Shown piece by piece: positions 42,961-50,659 of a DNA stretch of 64,000 bases; position 1 is the stretch's first letter; each line of letters opens with the position of its first letter. Source of the stretch: JAFIEN01 sp051859505 (GTDB lineage Bacteria; Pseudomonadota; Alphaproteobacteria; Rhodobacterales; Rhodobacteraceae); contig JBHYFN010000015.1 in the NCBI GenBank assembly GCA_051859505.1, positions 16,624 to 80,623 on the forward strand, read 5' to 3'. The notes beneath the pieces are model-generated. The model saw only the letters and a list, made by a program, of their open reading frames with translations, searched no databases and was not told the origin of the DNA. The position numbers and the translations under genes are program-made.

Positions 42961-43383
42961 ATGAAAGCCGAAGTCTTCCTTCCGGACGATTATCGTCCCG
43001 CCGAGGACGAACCCTTCATGAACGAGCGTCAGCTCGAGTATTTCCGGCGCAAGCTGTTGAACTGGAAGGCGGATATCCTCTCTGACAGCCGCGATACGCT
43101 GGCCGGGATGAAGGACAGCACCCGCGGCATTCCCGATATCGCCGACCGCGCCAGCGAAGAGACCGACCGCTCGATCGAACTGCGCACCCGCGACCGTCAG
43201 CGCAAGCTGGTGAACAAGATCGACGCAGCACTTCGGCGCATCGACGAAGGCGAATACGGCTATTGCGAGATGACGGGCGAACCGATCAGCCTCAAGCGGC
43301 TGGATGCCCGGCCGATCGCCACGATGAGCCTCGAGGCGCAGGAACGGCATGAGCGGCGCGAGAAGGTGCATCGCGACGACTGA
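42961..43383 (+). CDS. dksA: RNA polymerase-binding transcription factor DksA
   Basis: 140-aa secondary-channel factor that, with ppGpp, controls rRNA and amino-acid promoters. Landmarks are MNERQLEYFRRKLLNWKADIL, the coiled-coil tip SDSRDTL, and DIADRASEETDRSIELRTRDRQRKL-type helices. The C-terminal knuckle is degenerate: of the four zinc Cys only the first remains (YGYCEMTGEPI; the later positions are Thr, Ser and Ala). One-Cys DksA is known in Rhodobacter and works without zinc. The ATG at 42961 gives the conserved MKAEVFLPDDYRPAEDEPF; the upstream ATG at 42901 is rejected. Confidence 0.94.
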   Translation: MKAEVFLPDDYRPAEDEPFMNERQLEYFRRKLLNWKADILSDSRDTLAGMKDSTRGIPDIADRASEETDRSIELRTRDRQRKLVNKIDAALRRIDEGEYGYCEMTGEPISLKRLDARPIATMSLEAQERHERREKVHRDD

Positions 43384-43426
43384 GGCGGATCCTCGGTGAG
43401 GCGTGCAGGCTGAGACCGGCCCGAAG

Positions 43427-44677
43427 ATGACAGACGAAGCCGCAGGGCAACGGGACACGGCGCAACCGGAAACGGCGCAACCGGATACGGCGCAACGGGC
43501 CGCAGAGGCGCTGGACCATTCCACAGGACAGAATGCCGGCGGCCGCGTCGTCGTGATCGGCGGCGGCATCGGCGGGCTGACCGCCGCCATCGCCTTTGCC
43601 CGGACTGAGGCCGATGTGACGCTTCTGGAACGCGCGCCCGCGCTGACCGAAGTGGGCGCGGGCCTTCAGATCACCCCGAACGGGGCCGCCGTGCTGGATC
43701 GGCTGGGCCTGACGCCCGCGCTCGAGGCGCGGGGGCTGCGCGCGGGCGCGGTGGTGCCGATGGATGCGCTCTCTGGCTCCGAGATCGGACGCTTCGCCCT
43801 TCACCGGCTGCCCGGCCAGCCCTACCGCTTTCTCCACCGCGCCGATCTGATCGCCCTTCTGGCCGAAGCGGCCGAGGCGGCTGGCGTGCGCCTCTCGACC
43901 GACAGCCCCGTCGCCCGCGTCACCACTGATGGTATGGTCCATCCCGAAAGGGGTGAGGCGTTGCGGCCCGATCTGGCCATCGGCGCCGACGGGATCCATT
44001 CCGTGCTGCGCCCCGTGCTGAACGGGCCGGGGCAGCCCTTCTTCACCGGCCAGGTCGCCTGGCGCGCCGTGGTGGAGGCCAAGGATGAGGCGGTCGCGCG
44101 GATCTGGATGGCGCCGGGGCGGCATGTCGTGACCTATCCGCTGCCGGGGGGGCGGCTCAATATCGTGGCGGTGCGCGCCGAAAGTGAGTGGAGCGCCGAG
44201 GGCTGGCACCATCCCGACAGCCCCGCCAATCTGCGCGCCGCCTTTGCCGATTGCGCACCCGCTTTGCGCGCCCTGCTGGACCGGGCCGAGGCGCCGCTGC
44301 GCTGGGGCCTGTTCCGCCATGAGGTTGCGGCAAGCTGGCATGGGCCGGGCAGCGCGATCCTGGGCGATGCGGCCCATCCGACGCTGCCGTTTCTGGCGCA
44401 GGGGGCCAATCTGGCGATCGAGGATGCCTGGGTGCTGGCCGCCGCTTGCGACCGCTTCTCTGCGCTGGGCCACGGGCTGGCCCGCTATCAGGCATTGCGC
44501 CGGCCAAGGGTGGTGCGCACCATCGAGGCAGCGAACCGCAATGCGGTGAACTATCACCTGTCGGGCCTGCCGCGCCGGGTGGCCCATGCGGGGCTTGCCA
44601 CGCTGTCGCGCCTGTCGCCGGGCAGCTTCCTGCGCCGGTTCGACTGGCTTTATGCGCATGATGTGACGCGGGGGTAG
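43427..44677 (+). CDS. FAD-dependent monooxygenase, UbiH/salicylate-hydroxylase type
   Basis: Class A flavoprotein hydroxylase, 416 aa. The Rossmann motif VVVIGGGIGGLTAAIAFAR lies after a 40-residue polar tail; GLQITPNGAAVLDRLGL, RADLIALL, LAIGADGIHS (DG motif) and AILGDAAHPTLPFLAQGA (GD motif, second FAD contact) follow. Aromatic hydroxylation is the usual reaction, with unknown substrate. The N-terminal tail is repetitive (QPETAQPDTAQ). The ATG at 43427 is used; a GTG at 43403 is possible. It follows dksA closely but need not share its function. Confidence 0.86.
   Translation: MTDEAAGQRDTAQPETAQPDTAQRAAEALDHSTGQNAGGRVVVIGGGIGGLTAAIAFARTEADVTLLERAPALTEVGAGLQITPNGAAVLDRLGLTPALEARGLRAGAVVPMDALSGSEIGRFALHRLPGQPYRFLHRADLIALLAEAAEAAGVRLSTDSPVARVTTDGMVHPERGEALRPDLAIGADGIHSVLRPVLNGPGQPFFTGQVAWRAVVEAKDEAVARIWMAPGRHVVTYPLPGGRLNIVAVRAESEWSAEGWHHPDSPANLRAAFADCAPALRALLDRAEAPLRWGLFRHEVAASWHGPGSAILGDAAHPTLPFLAQGANLAIEDAWVLAAACDRFSALGHGLARYQALRRPRVVRTIEAANRNAVNYHLSGLPRRVAHAGLATLSRLSPGSFLRRFDWLYAHDVTRG
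43451..43495 (+). repeat. in-frame 15-bp tandem repeat, three units
   Basis: Units CGGGACACGGCGCAA, CCGGAAACGGCGCAA and CCGGATACGGCGCAA encode the repeated pentapeptide xxTAQ in the N-terminal tail of the monooxygenase. The frame is kept. Confidence 0.88.
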
Positions 44678-44697
44678 CCCCGCGTCATCATGGGCCG

Positions 44698-45603
44698 TCA
44701 GGGCAGGGCGACAAGATAGGCCGCGATGGCGGCGCGATCTTCGGGCGGCAGGCGGCTGGTGTTGTGGATCACCTCGGTCATCGCGCCGCCGGCGCTGTCG
44801 AAACTGGGGGTGAAGCCGGTTTCAAGGTAATAGGCGATCTCGAAGGCGTTCCAGCCAAGCCCGGACGGGGTGATCGCGGGCACGCTGCCCTCGCCCGAGG
44901 GCAGGGGCGCCCCCTCCATCCAGCGCGCCCGGTCCAGCCCGCCGGCCAGGGTCCGGGGCGTGTGGCATTCGGCGCAATGGCCCAGCGCCTCGACCAGCAT
45001 CCGGCCGCGCTCCACCTCGGGATCGCTCACCTCGGTCATCACCCAGCCGGGCATGTTGAGCCGCTTCCACAGGCCGATGCCGCGGCGGAGGTTGAAGGGA
45101 AAGCCCAGCTCGTTCTCAAGGCTCGGGGTCGGATCTGGGGGCAGTTCGCGCAGGTAGGCGACCAGGTCGGCCATGTCCTGCGGATCGGCCAGCGTGTAGG
45201 AGGTATAGGGGAAGGCGGGATAGTAATGCTGCCCCTCGGGGCCCACACCGCGCAGGATCGCGTTCAGCAGCTCGGCATCGCTCCAGCCGCCGATGCCCGC
45301 CTCGGAGGGCGAGATATTGGGCGCAACGAAAGTGCCGAATTCGGTGACGAAGCGCTGCCCCCCGGCCAAAAGCGGCGCGTCCGAGGGGGCGGCGCCGGGG
45401 GCGATGTGGCAGCCCGCGCAACCGGCGGCGTGAAACACGTCGCGCCCCGCCTCGGCATCGCCCTCAAGCCCCGAGAGCAGCGCCGCATCCAGCGGGCGGG
45501 GTGCGCTCAGCACCCAGCCCGCAAGCGCCGCGACCAGCGCGAGAAAGACCGACCAGCGCAACACGCGTTCGCCGGTCCCGACCCGCCTTGGTCCCCGCGC
45601 CAT
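44698..45603 (-). CDS. dihaem c-type cytochrome
   Basis: 301-aa protein anchored or exported by an N-terminal helix (FLALVAALAGWVLSA). It has two haem sites: CAGCH at 62-66 and CAECH at 209-213. Class I folds carry Met ligands such as YPAFPYTSYTLADPQDM and the NGMTEV-like GGAMTEVIHNTS. It resembles cytochrome subunits of alcohol or aldehyde dehydrogenases, which accept electrons in the periplasm; no dehydrogenase gene is adjacent. Its start is at 45603, sharing one base with the end of the upstream cytochrome gene. Confidence 0.88.
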   Translation of the reverse strand: MARGPRRVGTGERVLRWSVFLALVAALAGWVLSAPRPLDAALLSGLEGDAEAGRDVFHAAGCAGCHIAPGAAPSDAPLLAGGQRFVTEFGTFVAPNISPSEAGIGGWSDAELLNAILRGVGPEGQHYYPAFPYTSYTLADPQDMADLVAYLRELPPDPTPSLENELGFPFNLRRGIGLWKRLNMPGWVMTEVSDPEVERGRMLVEALGHCAECHTPRTLAGGLDRARWMEGAPLPSGEGSVPAITPSGLGWNAFEIAYYLETGFTPSFDSAGGAMTEVIHNTSRLPPEDRAAIAAYLVALP

Positions 45604-46076
45604 CAGCGCATCCGATAGGCCTGATGGCAGGCGCTGCAGGCGCCACCCAGATCACCCATCGCAGCCTGAAGGGCGGCAAGATCGGTGCCCGCGGCATCGG
45701 CCATGGCAACAGCGGCGGCATTCAGCGCCATGCCCTTTGCCATGGCATCGTCAAGATTGGCCCAGAGATCGGCCGTGGCGCGGCTGCCCTCGGCCTCTCC
45801 GGCGGCGGAACCTTCGGGCCAGTAGCGCGACTGGTCAAGCGCGGAGAGCGCCACAAGATTGCCCGCAGCCGCACTGGCCGCAGCCGCGTCATACTCCACG
45901 CCGCCCTGTGCCATGCCGCCCAGCAGCGCGAGGTTGTACTGATAGAGTTGCATATGCGCTTGCCGCGCCTTGACGGCGGCTTCGATCGGGTCGGGGGCGC
46001 CCTGGGCAAGGGCAAGCGTGCCTGCAAGGGCGGCACTGATGGCGGTAAGGGCGAAGGCTCTGGTCCTGAGGCGCAT
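45603..46076 (-). CDS. class II cytochrome c (c'/c-556 type)
   Basis: 157-aa periplasmic cytochrome. The signal peptide is ALTAISAALAGTLALAQ; four helices follow, with a single haem site CSACH (147-151) near the C-terminus, and Met41 or Met54 in the first helix as a possible sixth ligand. Class II cytochromes bind NO or carry electrons. It is directly upstream of the dihaem cytochrome (the genes share one base), so the two are probably a redox pair. Confidence 0.88.
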   Translation of the reverse strand: MRLRTRAFALTAISAALAGTLALAQGAPDPIEAAVKARQAHMQLYQYNLALLGGMAQGGVEYDAAAASAAAGNLVALSALDQSRYWPEGSAAGEAEGSRATADLWANLDDAMAKGMALNAAAVAMADAAGTDLAALQAAMGDLGGACSACHQAYRMR

Positions 46077-46206
46077 CGAAAAGCTCCAATCCGGTTACGG
46101 GGCCCAAGGCGGCCCAAGGCTCAGGCTATCCGACCGGGAGAGGATTGCTACCGGGCAAATACGCAGGGTCGATCACAATTGCTGCACATTCAGTGCGGTG
46201 CCCGTC
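46077..46206 (-). other. short spacer upstream of the cytochrome pair
   Basis: 130 bases without a gene. It contains GGGCCCAAGGCGGCCCAAGG, a 10-base direct repeat, and a slightly A+T-rich core (ACGCAGGGTCGATCACAATTG) that probably holds the leftward promoter of the cytochrome genes. Confidence 0.4.
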
Positions 46207-46395
46207 TCAGGGAAGCGGCTGGATCGCGGGGCGGCGGGCGCGGTCGGTGGTCAGCGCCTCGGGCCAGCCGAAGAAGGCCTCGATCCCGACCAGCGCAAGG
46301 CAGAAGGCCAGCACCACAAGCCCCACCTTGACCGTCCGGGCCGAGGGCGGATGCTGCGCCAGCCGCTTCATCCGGGTCAGAAAGCGCAGGTCCAT
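46207..46395 (-). CDS. small membrane protein coupled to hpt
   Basis: 62-aa protein with a basic start (MDLRFLTRMKRLAQ), one membrane helix (VGLVVLAFCLALVGIEAFFG) and a polar Arg/Pro tail. Its ATG overlaps the hpt stop (ATGA on the minus strand), so it is translationally coupled. No family is recognised. Coupling and codon bias argue that it is real. Confidence 0.7.
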   Translation of the reverse strand: MDLRFLTRMKRLAQHPPSARTVKVGLVVLAFCLALVGIEAFFGWPEALTTDRARRPAIQPLP

Positions 46396-46970
46396 CAGCC
46401 TTGCCCTGCCGCCACCTCTGCGGTCTCTGCCGCGTCGATGAACCGCACCTTGCCGATATAGGGCAGGTTGCGGTTGCGCTGAGCGAAGTCGATGCCATAG
46501 CCAACGACGAATTCGTCGGGGATGGTGAAGCCGGTCCAGTCGGCGGTGAAGGGCGTTTCGCGCCGCGAGGGTTTGTCCAGAAGCGCGATCGAGCGCAGCC
46601 GCGCCGGTTTGCGGGTCGCAAGGAACCGCGTCACATGGGTCATCGTATGGCCGGTGTCGACGATATCCTCGACCACCAGCACGTCGCGCCCCTCGATCTT
46701 GCCGCGCAGATCCTTGAGCACCCGCACCTCGCGCGAGCTTTCCATCGCGTCGCCATAGCTCGAGACCTCGAGGAAATCGACCTCGACCGGCAGGTCAAGC
46801 TCGCGCACCAGATCGGCGATGAAGACGAAAGAGCCGCGCAGAAGGCCCACGACGACCAGCTTGTCGGTGCCGGCAAACTCGGCCCCGATCTCATGCGCCA
46901 GTTCCTCGATGCGGGCGGCGATCGATTTCGCGCTGATCATCTGGTCGATTGCATAGGGGCGGTCGGTCAT
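46395..46970 (-). CDS. hpt: hypoxanthine phosphoribosyltransferase
   Basis: Purine salvage enzyme converting hypoxanthine or guanine and PRPP to IMP or GMP, 191 aa. The PRPP motif is VLVVEDIVDTGHT. VGLLRGSFVFIADLVREL, DFLEVSSYG, LLDKPSRRETPF and PDEFVVGYGIDFAQRNRNLP follow the family order. The ATG at 46970 gives MTDRPYAIDQMISA; longer in-frame starts enter the divergent Sel1 gene and are rejected. GGAG is 5-8 bases upstream. Confidence 0.95.
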   Translation of the reverse strand: MTDRPYAIDQMISAKSIAARIEELAHEIGAEFAGTDKLVVVGLLRGSFVFIADLVRELDLPVEVDFLEVSSYGDAMESSREVRVLKDLRGKIEGRDVLVVEDIVDTGHTMTHVTRFLATRKPARLRSIALLDKPSRRETPFTADWTGFTIPDEFVVGYGIDFAQRNRNLPYIGKVRFIDAAETAEVAAGQG

Positions 46971-47025
46971 GGCACTCCTTCGGATGTCGCACAGGCATTG
47001 TCGGGCGCGTGGTAAGGAGTAGTCG

Positions 47026-48021
47026 ATGTTTCGAGGTATTGCACCCCTGAAGGCACCTCTGAGGATGGGCCTGAAGACACTGCGGATCACGCTGGTCGCG
47101 GGGCTAGTCCTGCCCGTGGCGCTGATGGCCAAGGCCGAGCAGGCGCCCGACCCGGATCGGGCGCTGTGGGAGGCGCGCGAGATGCTGCTTGCCGGCGATG
47201 GCCCGGGCGCGATGGGGATATTGCAGCCCTTGGCCGATCAGGGCCATCCCCGGGCGCAGACGCTGATCGCCATGGCGCTGGCCGAAGCGCAGGGCGGGCT
47301 GGCGCGCGACCCCGAGACGGCGCGGAGCCTGCTGACCGAAGCGGCGGCCCGGGGCTATCCGCCGGCGCTTTTCAACCTTGGCATCCTTCAGGAATGGGGG
47401 CTGGCCCTTGGCGAGGACGGGCAATTCACCTTCCGGCCCGACCTCGAGGCCGCGCGGGACAGCTTCCTCGCGGCGGCGGTGCTGGATTATCCGCCCGCGC
47501 TGGCCCGCGCCGGGATGATGCTGATCGAGGCGCGCGGCGGGCCGCAGGATACCCAGCAGGGGCTGCGGCTTCTGCGCCGCGCGGTCGAGCTGGGCGATCC
47601 GCATGGCCATGCGATGCTGGGGCTGCTTCACATCAACGGCGTGCATGTCGAACGCGACGCGGCGCTGGCGCGGCACCATTCCCTGATCGCGGCGCTTCAG
47701 GGCCATGGCGGCGGGCGGCACCGGGTGCTGCCGTTGCTGCTGGACGGGATCGGCGGGCCGGTCGATCTGATCGCGGCGGCGATGGTTCTGGAAGTGGCTG
47801 CGCGGCAGGGCGATTCCCATGCGGCTTTCGAGCTTGGCCGGATGATGATGGACGCGCCCGAGGTCTTCCCCGATCCCGTCGCGGGCCTTGCCTGGTGCCA
47901 GACCGCCGCCCGGATGGACCCGCCCGCCCGCGGCCGCTGCGAGATCGAGGGGCTGGACCTGACCGACGAGGACCGGGCGCGCGCGCGTGAACTGGGCGAG
48001 GCGATCCTGGGCGGGCTCTGA
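47026..48021 (+). CDS. Sel1-repeat protein, copy 1
   Basis: 331-aa exported protein. An N-terminal hydrophobic segment (ITLVAGLVLPVALMA) ends in AKA, a probable signal peptide. At least four Sel1-like helical pairs follow: GYPPALFNLGILQEWGLAL, DYPPALARAGMMLIEARGG, GDPHGHAMLGLLHINGVHV and GDSHAAFELGRMMMDAP. Sel1 repeats mediate protein contacts, often in the periplasm. It is a relative of the next gene. Its start is 55 bases from the divergent hpt start. The substrate or partner is unknown. Confidence 0.82.
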   Translation: MFRGIAPLKAPLRMGLKTLRITLVAGLVLPVALMAKAEQAPDPDRALWEAREMLLAGDGPGAMGILQPLADQGHPRAQTLIAMALAEAQGGLARDPETARSLLTEAAARGYPPALFNLGILQEWGLALGEDGQFTFRPDLEAARDSFLAAAVLDYPPALARAGMMLIEARGGPQDTQQGLRLLRRAVELGDPHGHAMLGLLHINGVHVERDAALARHHSLIAALQGHGGGRHRVLPLLLDGIGGPVDLIAAAMVLEVAARQGDSHAAFELGRMMMDAPEVFPDPVAGLAWCQTAARMDPPARGRCEIEGLDLTDEDRARARELGEAILGGL

Positions 48022-48175
48022 TCCGGGCGGCGACGGGCCCGACACGGCGCAGCGGGGCAAGATCTCGGGGTGACGGGTCATGGCGGCGGTTTCGCCGGGC
48101 GGAATTCTGGTGACGGTGCCCGGATCATCGCTATTGTGGACAAGCCTGTTTGCCGCATTTCAAGAGGGCTTTTCC
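48022..48175 (+). other. spacer between the two Sel1 genes
   Basis: 154 bases with no gene. It shows GGTGACGG repeats and a short A+T-rich stretch (GGATCATCGCTATTGTGGACAAG) that could hold a promoter for the second gene. AGAGGG precedes the ATG at 48176. Confidence 0.4.
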
Positions 48176-49087
48176 ATGATCCGACATTTCGCACCCCTTC
48201 TGGCCGCAAGTCTCGTGCTGGCCCTCTCTGCACCGCTGCGCGCCGAATCTCCCGAACAAGGCGCGCTTTGGGCCGCACGCGAAAGCCTTCTGGCCGGGGA
48301 TCATGCCGTGGCGCTGGAGGTGATCGTGCCGCTGGCCGAGGCGGGCAATCCGCGGGCGCAGTCGCTGCTGGGCGCGGCCTATCAGCACGGGCTGGGCCTC
48401 GAGGCCGACGGTCAGGCCGCCGAGACGCTGTTTCGCAAGGCCGCCGCGCGGAACTATCCGCCGGCGCTCTTCAATCTCGGCATCCTTTACGAGCGGGGCG
48501 GCGTGGGTGTTGCGCCTGATGAGGCCCGCGCGCGCGCGCATTTCCTGGCCATGGCCGCGCTCGACCATCCGGCGGGCCTGACGCGCGCCGCCTATTACCT
48601 GCTCGAGGGGATCGGCGGGCCGCAGGATACCGAGGCCGGGCTCAACAATCTGCGCCGGGCGGTGGAGCTGGGCGATGCCGAGGCGCATTTCATGCTGGCC
48701 GAGCTGCATCTGCGCAGCCGCCTCGTGCCCTTCGACCTTGAAGAGGCGCGGCGGCTGAACGCCGTGGCCGCCTATCAGGGGCATCTTGCAGCGACCCGCG
48801 AACTGGCCCGGATGCGCGAGTCCGGTGCCGGAGGCCCTGTCGATATCCTTGGCGCGCACGAGATGTTCATGAAGGCCGCCGGGATGGGCGTGGGGTTCGA
48901 GAGGATGAACGCCGCCTGGCTTGTCTTCAATCACCCCGAATTCTTCGAGGATCGGGCCATGGCGCTGGCCATGTGCCTGAGTATGATCGTCGATGACGAC
49001 ACCTATGTCGGGGCCTGCGAAAGCATGCGGGCGGAGTTTTCCGAAGAGGATCAGCGCCGCGCGGAAGAGATGGCCGCAGCGCTCTGA
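48176..49087 (+). CDS. Sel1-repeat protein, copy 2
   Basis: 303-aa exported protein. The signal peptide is HFAPLLAASLVLALSAPLRA. Repeats are GNPRAQSLLGAAYQHGLGL, NYPPALFNLGILYERGGV, DHPAGLTRAAYYLLEGIGG and GDAEAHFMLAELHLRSRL. The order of repeats and the GGPQDTxxGL stretch match the upstream gene, so the two arose by duplication. The ATG at 48176 is the only start giving a proper signal peptide. Confidence 0.82.
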   Translation: MIRHFAPLLAASLVLALSAPLRAESPEQGALWAARESLLAGDHAVALEVIVPLAEAGNPRAQSLLGAAYQHGLGLEADGQAAETLFRKAAARNYPPALFNLGILYERGGVGVAPDEARARAHFLAMAALDHPAGLTRAAYYLLEGIGGPQDTEAGLNNLRRAVELGDAEAHFMLAELHLRSRLVPFDLEEARRLNAVAAYQGHLAATRELARMRESGAGGPVDILGAHEMFMKAAGMGVGFERMNAAWLVFNHPEFFEDRAMALAMCLSMIVDDDTYVGACESMRAEFSEEDQRRAEEMAAAL

Positions 49088-49088
49088 C

Positions 49089-49185
49089 GGGGGACTGAAG
49101 GGGGCCTGACCGGGGGCCTGACCGGGGTGCGGCGCGACAGCGGCGCGACGGCGGTGCGACGGCGGCGCGACAGCGGTGCGACGGG
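49089..49185 (+). repeat. two adjacent tandem repeats before the Coq10-like gene
   Basis: GGGGGCCTGACC occurs twice with a 12-base period (49100-49123), after a shorter variant at 49089. Then five 11-base units run from 49131 to 49185 (GGCGCGACAGC, GGCGCGACGGC, GGTGCGACGGC, GGCGCGACAGC, GGTGCGACGGG). The 164-base gap holds no gene. Confidence 0.85.
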
Positions 49186-49251
49186 CCGCCCCCTTGAACT
49201 TCGCGCGCGGCTGTCCGAGATGGGGGGCAGAACGACGGCAAGGCGGGGTGG

Positions 49252-49695
49252 ATGCCCTCACATTCGGAAACGCGGGTTCTGCCCTATTCTGCCGAACAGA
49301 TGTTCGGGCTGGTGGCCGATGTGGCCTCCTATCCCAAATTCCTGCCCTGGACGGCGGCGGCGCGGATCCGGTCGGTCACCGACAAGGGCGATCACGAGGT
49401 GATGCTGGCCGACCTCATCATCAGCTTCAAGGTGTTCCGCGAAAGCTTTGGCAGCCGCGTGACGCTCTGGAAGGATCAAAGCCGGATCGACACCGCCTAT
49501 ATCGACGGCCCCTTTCGCCATATGGAAAGCACCTGGCAGTTCCGCGATGTGCCGGGCGGCTGCGAAGTGCGTTTCGACGTGGATTTCGAGTTTCGCAACC
49601 GCCTGTTGCAGGGGGCGGCGGGTCTCTTTTTCAACGAGGCGATGCAGCGGATCGTGCGCGCCTTCGAACGCCGCGCGAAAGAGCTTTACGGCTGA
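49252..49695 (+). CDS. Coq10/RatA-like START-domain protein
   Basis: 147-aa cytoplasmic SRPBCC/START protein (PSHSETRVLPYSAEQMFGLVADV, YPKFLPWTAAARI, WQFRDVPGGCEVRFDVDFEF, FNEAMQRIVRAFERRA). In this family the relatives are ubiquinone-binding Coq10 and the RatA toxin; in alphaproteobacteria the Coq10 role in respiration is favoured. The 3' end overlaps the convergent cinA by 10 bases. Confidence 0.88.
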   Translation: MPSHSETRVLPYSAEQMFGLVADVASYPKFLPWTAAARIRSVTDKGDHEVMLADLIISFKVFRESFGSRVTLWKDQSRIDTAYIDGPFRHMESTWQFRDVPGGCEVRFDVDFEFRNRLLQGAAGLFFNEAMQRIVRAFERRAKELYG

Positions 49696-50168
49696 GCCGC
49701 CACCGCCCCGAGCAACAGCGCCAGCGCATGGGCGACCGAGGCCGCCCGCACGGCCGCGCGGCCCTGGGCGCCGAACTCCACCGTCTCGGTCCGGGTTTGC
49801 GCCGCGGTGGCAAGGCCGAAACAGACCCGCCCCTCGGGCTTGTGTTCCGACCCGCCGGGGCCGGCGATGCCGGTGATCGACACGGCGATCTGCGCCTCTG
49901 ATCGGGCCAGCGCGCCTTCGGCCATCTCGCGCGCGACCGCTTCGCTGACCGCGCCATGGGTGGCAAGCGTCGCGGGCAGGACGCCCAGCATCGCCATCTT
50001 GGCGGCGTTTGAATAGGTGACGAAGCCGCGGTCGAAGATGTCGGACGACCCGGCCACATCGGTGATCGCGCCGGCCACCAGCCCGCCGGTGCAGCTTTCG
50101 GCCGTGGCGATCCGCAGCCCGGCGGCGCGGGCGCGCTGCAACAGCGCCTCGGCCGCACTGCCCGTCAC
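49686..50168 (-). CDS. CinA-family nicotinamide-nucleotide amidohydrolase (PncC)
   Basis: 160-aa C-terminal CinA-type enzyme that deamidates NMN to recycle NAD. Landmarks: LRIATAESCTGGLVAGAIT (active Ser-Cys region), VTYSNAAKMAMLGV, and ISITGIAGPGGSEHKPEGRVCFG. The start is a GTG at 50168 overlapping the pgpA stop (GTGA), which gives the usual 160-residue length. Third gene of an ispDF-pgpA-cinA operon. Confidence 0.88.
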   Translation of the reverse strand: MTGSAAEALLQRARAAGLRIATAESCTGGLVAGAITDVAGSSDIFDRGFVTYSNAAKMAMLGVLPATLATHGAVSEAVAREMAEGALARSEAQIAVSITGIAGPGGSEHKPEGRVCFGLATAAQTRTETVEFGAQGRAAVRAASVAHALALLLGAVAAQP

Positions 50169-50659
50169 ATCAGCACCAGATGCCAGAAGGCGGCAAGTGC
50201 CGCCACGCCGATGCCCGCCGCCACCCCGGCCAGCACATCGTCCAGCATCAGCCCCAGCGCATCCCCGCGCCGGTCGGCCGTGCCGATCGGGCCGGGTTTC
50301 CAGATGTCGAACAGGCGAAACAGCAGGAAGGCCGCGACCCAGCCGGGCCAGAGCGCCAGCACGCCCACCCCCACCTGCCACGCACCCAGCGAGACGGGCA
50401 GAAGGGCGATCCATTGCCCCGCGACCTCGTCGATGACCACTTCCGAGGGATCGGTGTCGCCGGTCGCCGCAATCTCGATCCGCGCGGCCCAGAGGCCCGC
50501 GCCAAAGGCCAGCCCCACCCCCGCCAGCAGCAGGACCGGCCCGCCCAGGACATGCAGAAGCCAGGCCACAGGCAAGGCCGCGAGCGAGCCCCAGGTGCCG
50601 GGGGCGGGGCGCAGATGGCCCACCCCGCCGAAGGTCGCGATCATGTGGGCGGGGGTCAT
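50165..50659 (-). CDS. pgpA: phosphatidylglycerophosphatase A
   Basis: 164-aa membrane enzyme that dephosphorylates phosphatidylglycerophosphate to phosphatidylglycerol. Landmarks: ATFGGVGHLRPAPGTWGSLAAL, EVVIDEVAGQWIALL (metal Asp-Glu), RLFDIWKPGPI and GDALGLMLDDVLAG. About four hydrophobic helices. The ATG at 50659 overlaps the ispDF stop (ATGA). It links isoprenoid and phospholipid synthesis only by cotranscription. Confidence 0.92.
   Translation of the reverse strand: MTPAHMIATFGGVGHLRPAPGTWGSLAALPVAWLLHVLGGPVLLLAGVGLAFGAGLWAARIEIAATGDTDPSEVVIDEVAGQWIALLPVSLGAWQVGVGVLALWPGWVAAFLLFRLFDIWKPGPIGTADRRGDALGLMLDDVLAGVAAGIGVAALAAFWHLVLM

Noticed and set aside
49131..49185. Possible CRISPR array
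   Set aside because: Five 11-bp units directly adjoin with no spacers. It is a simple tandem repeat.
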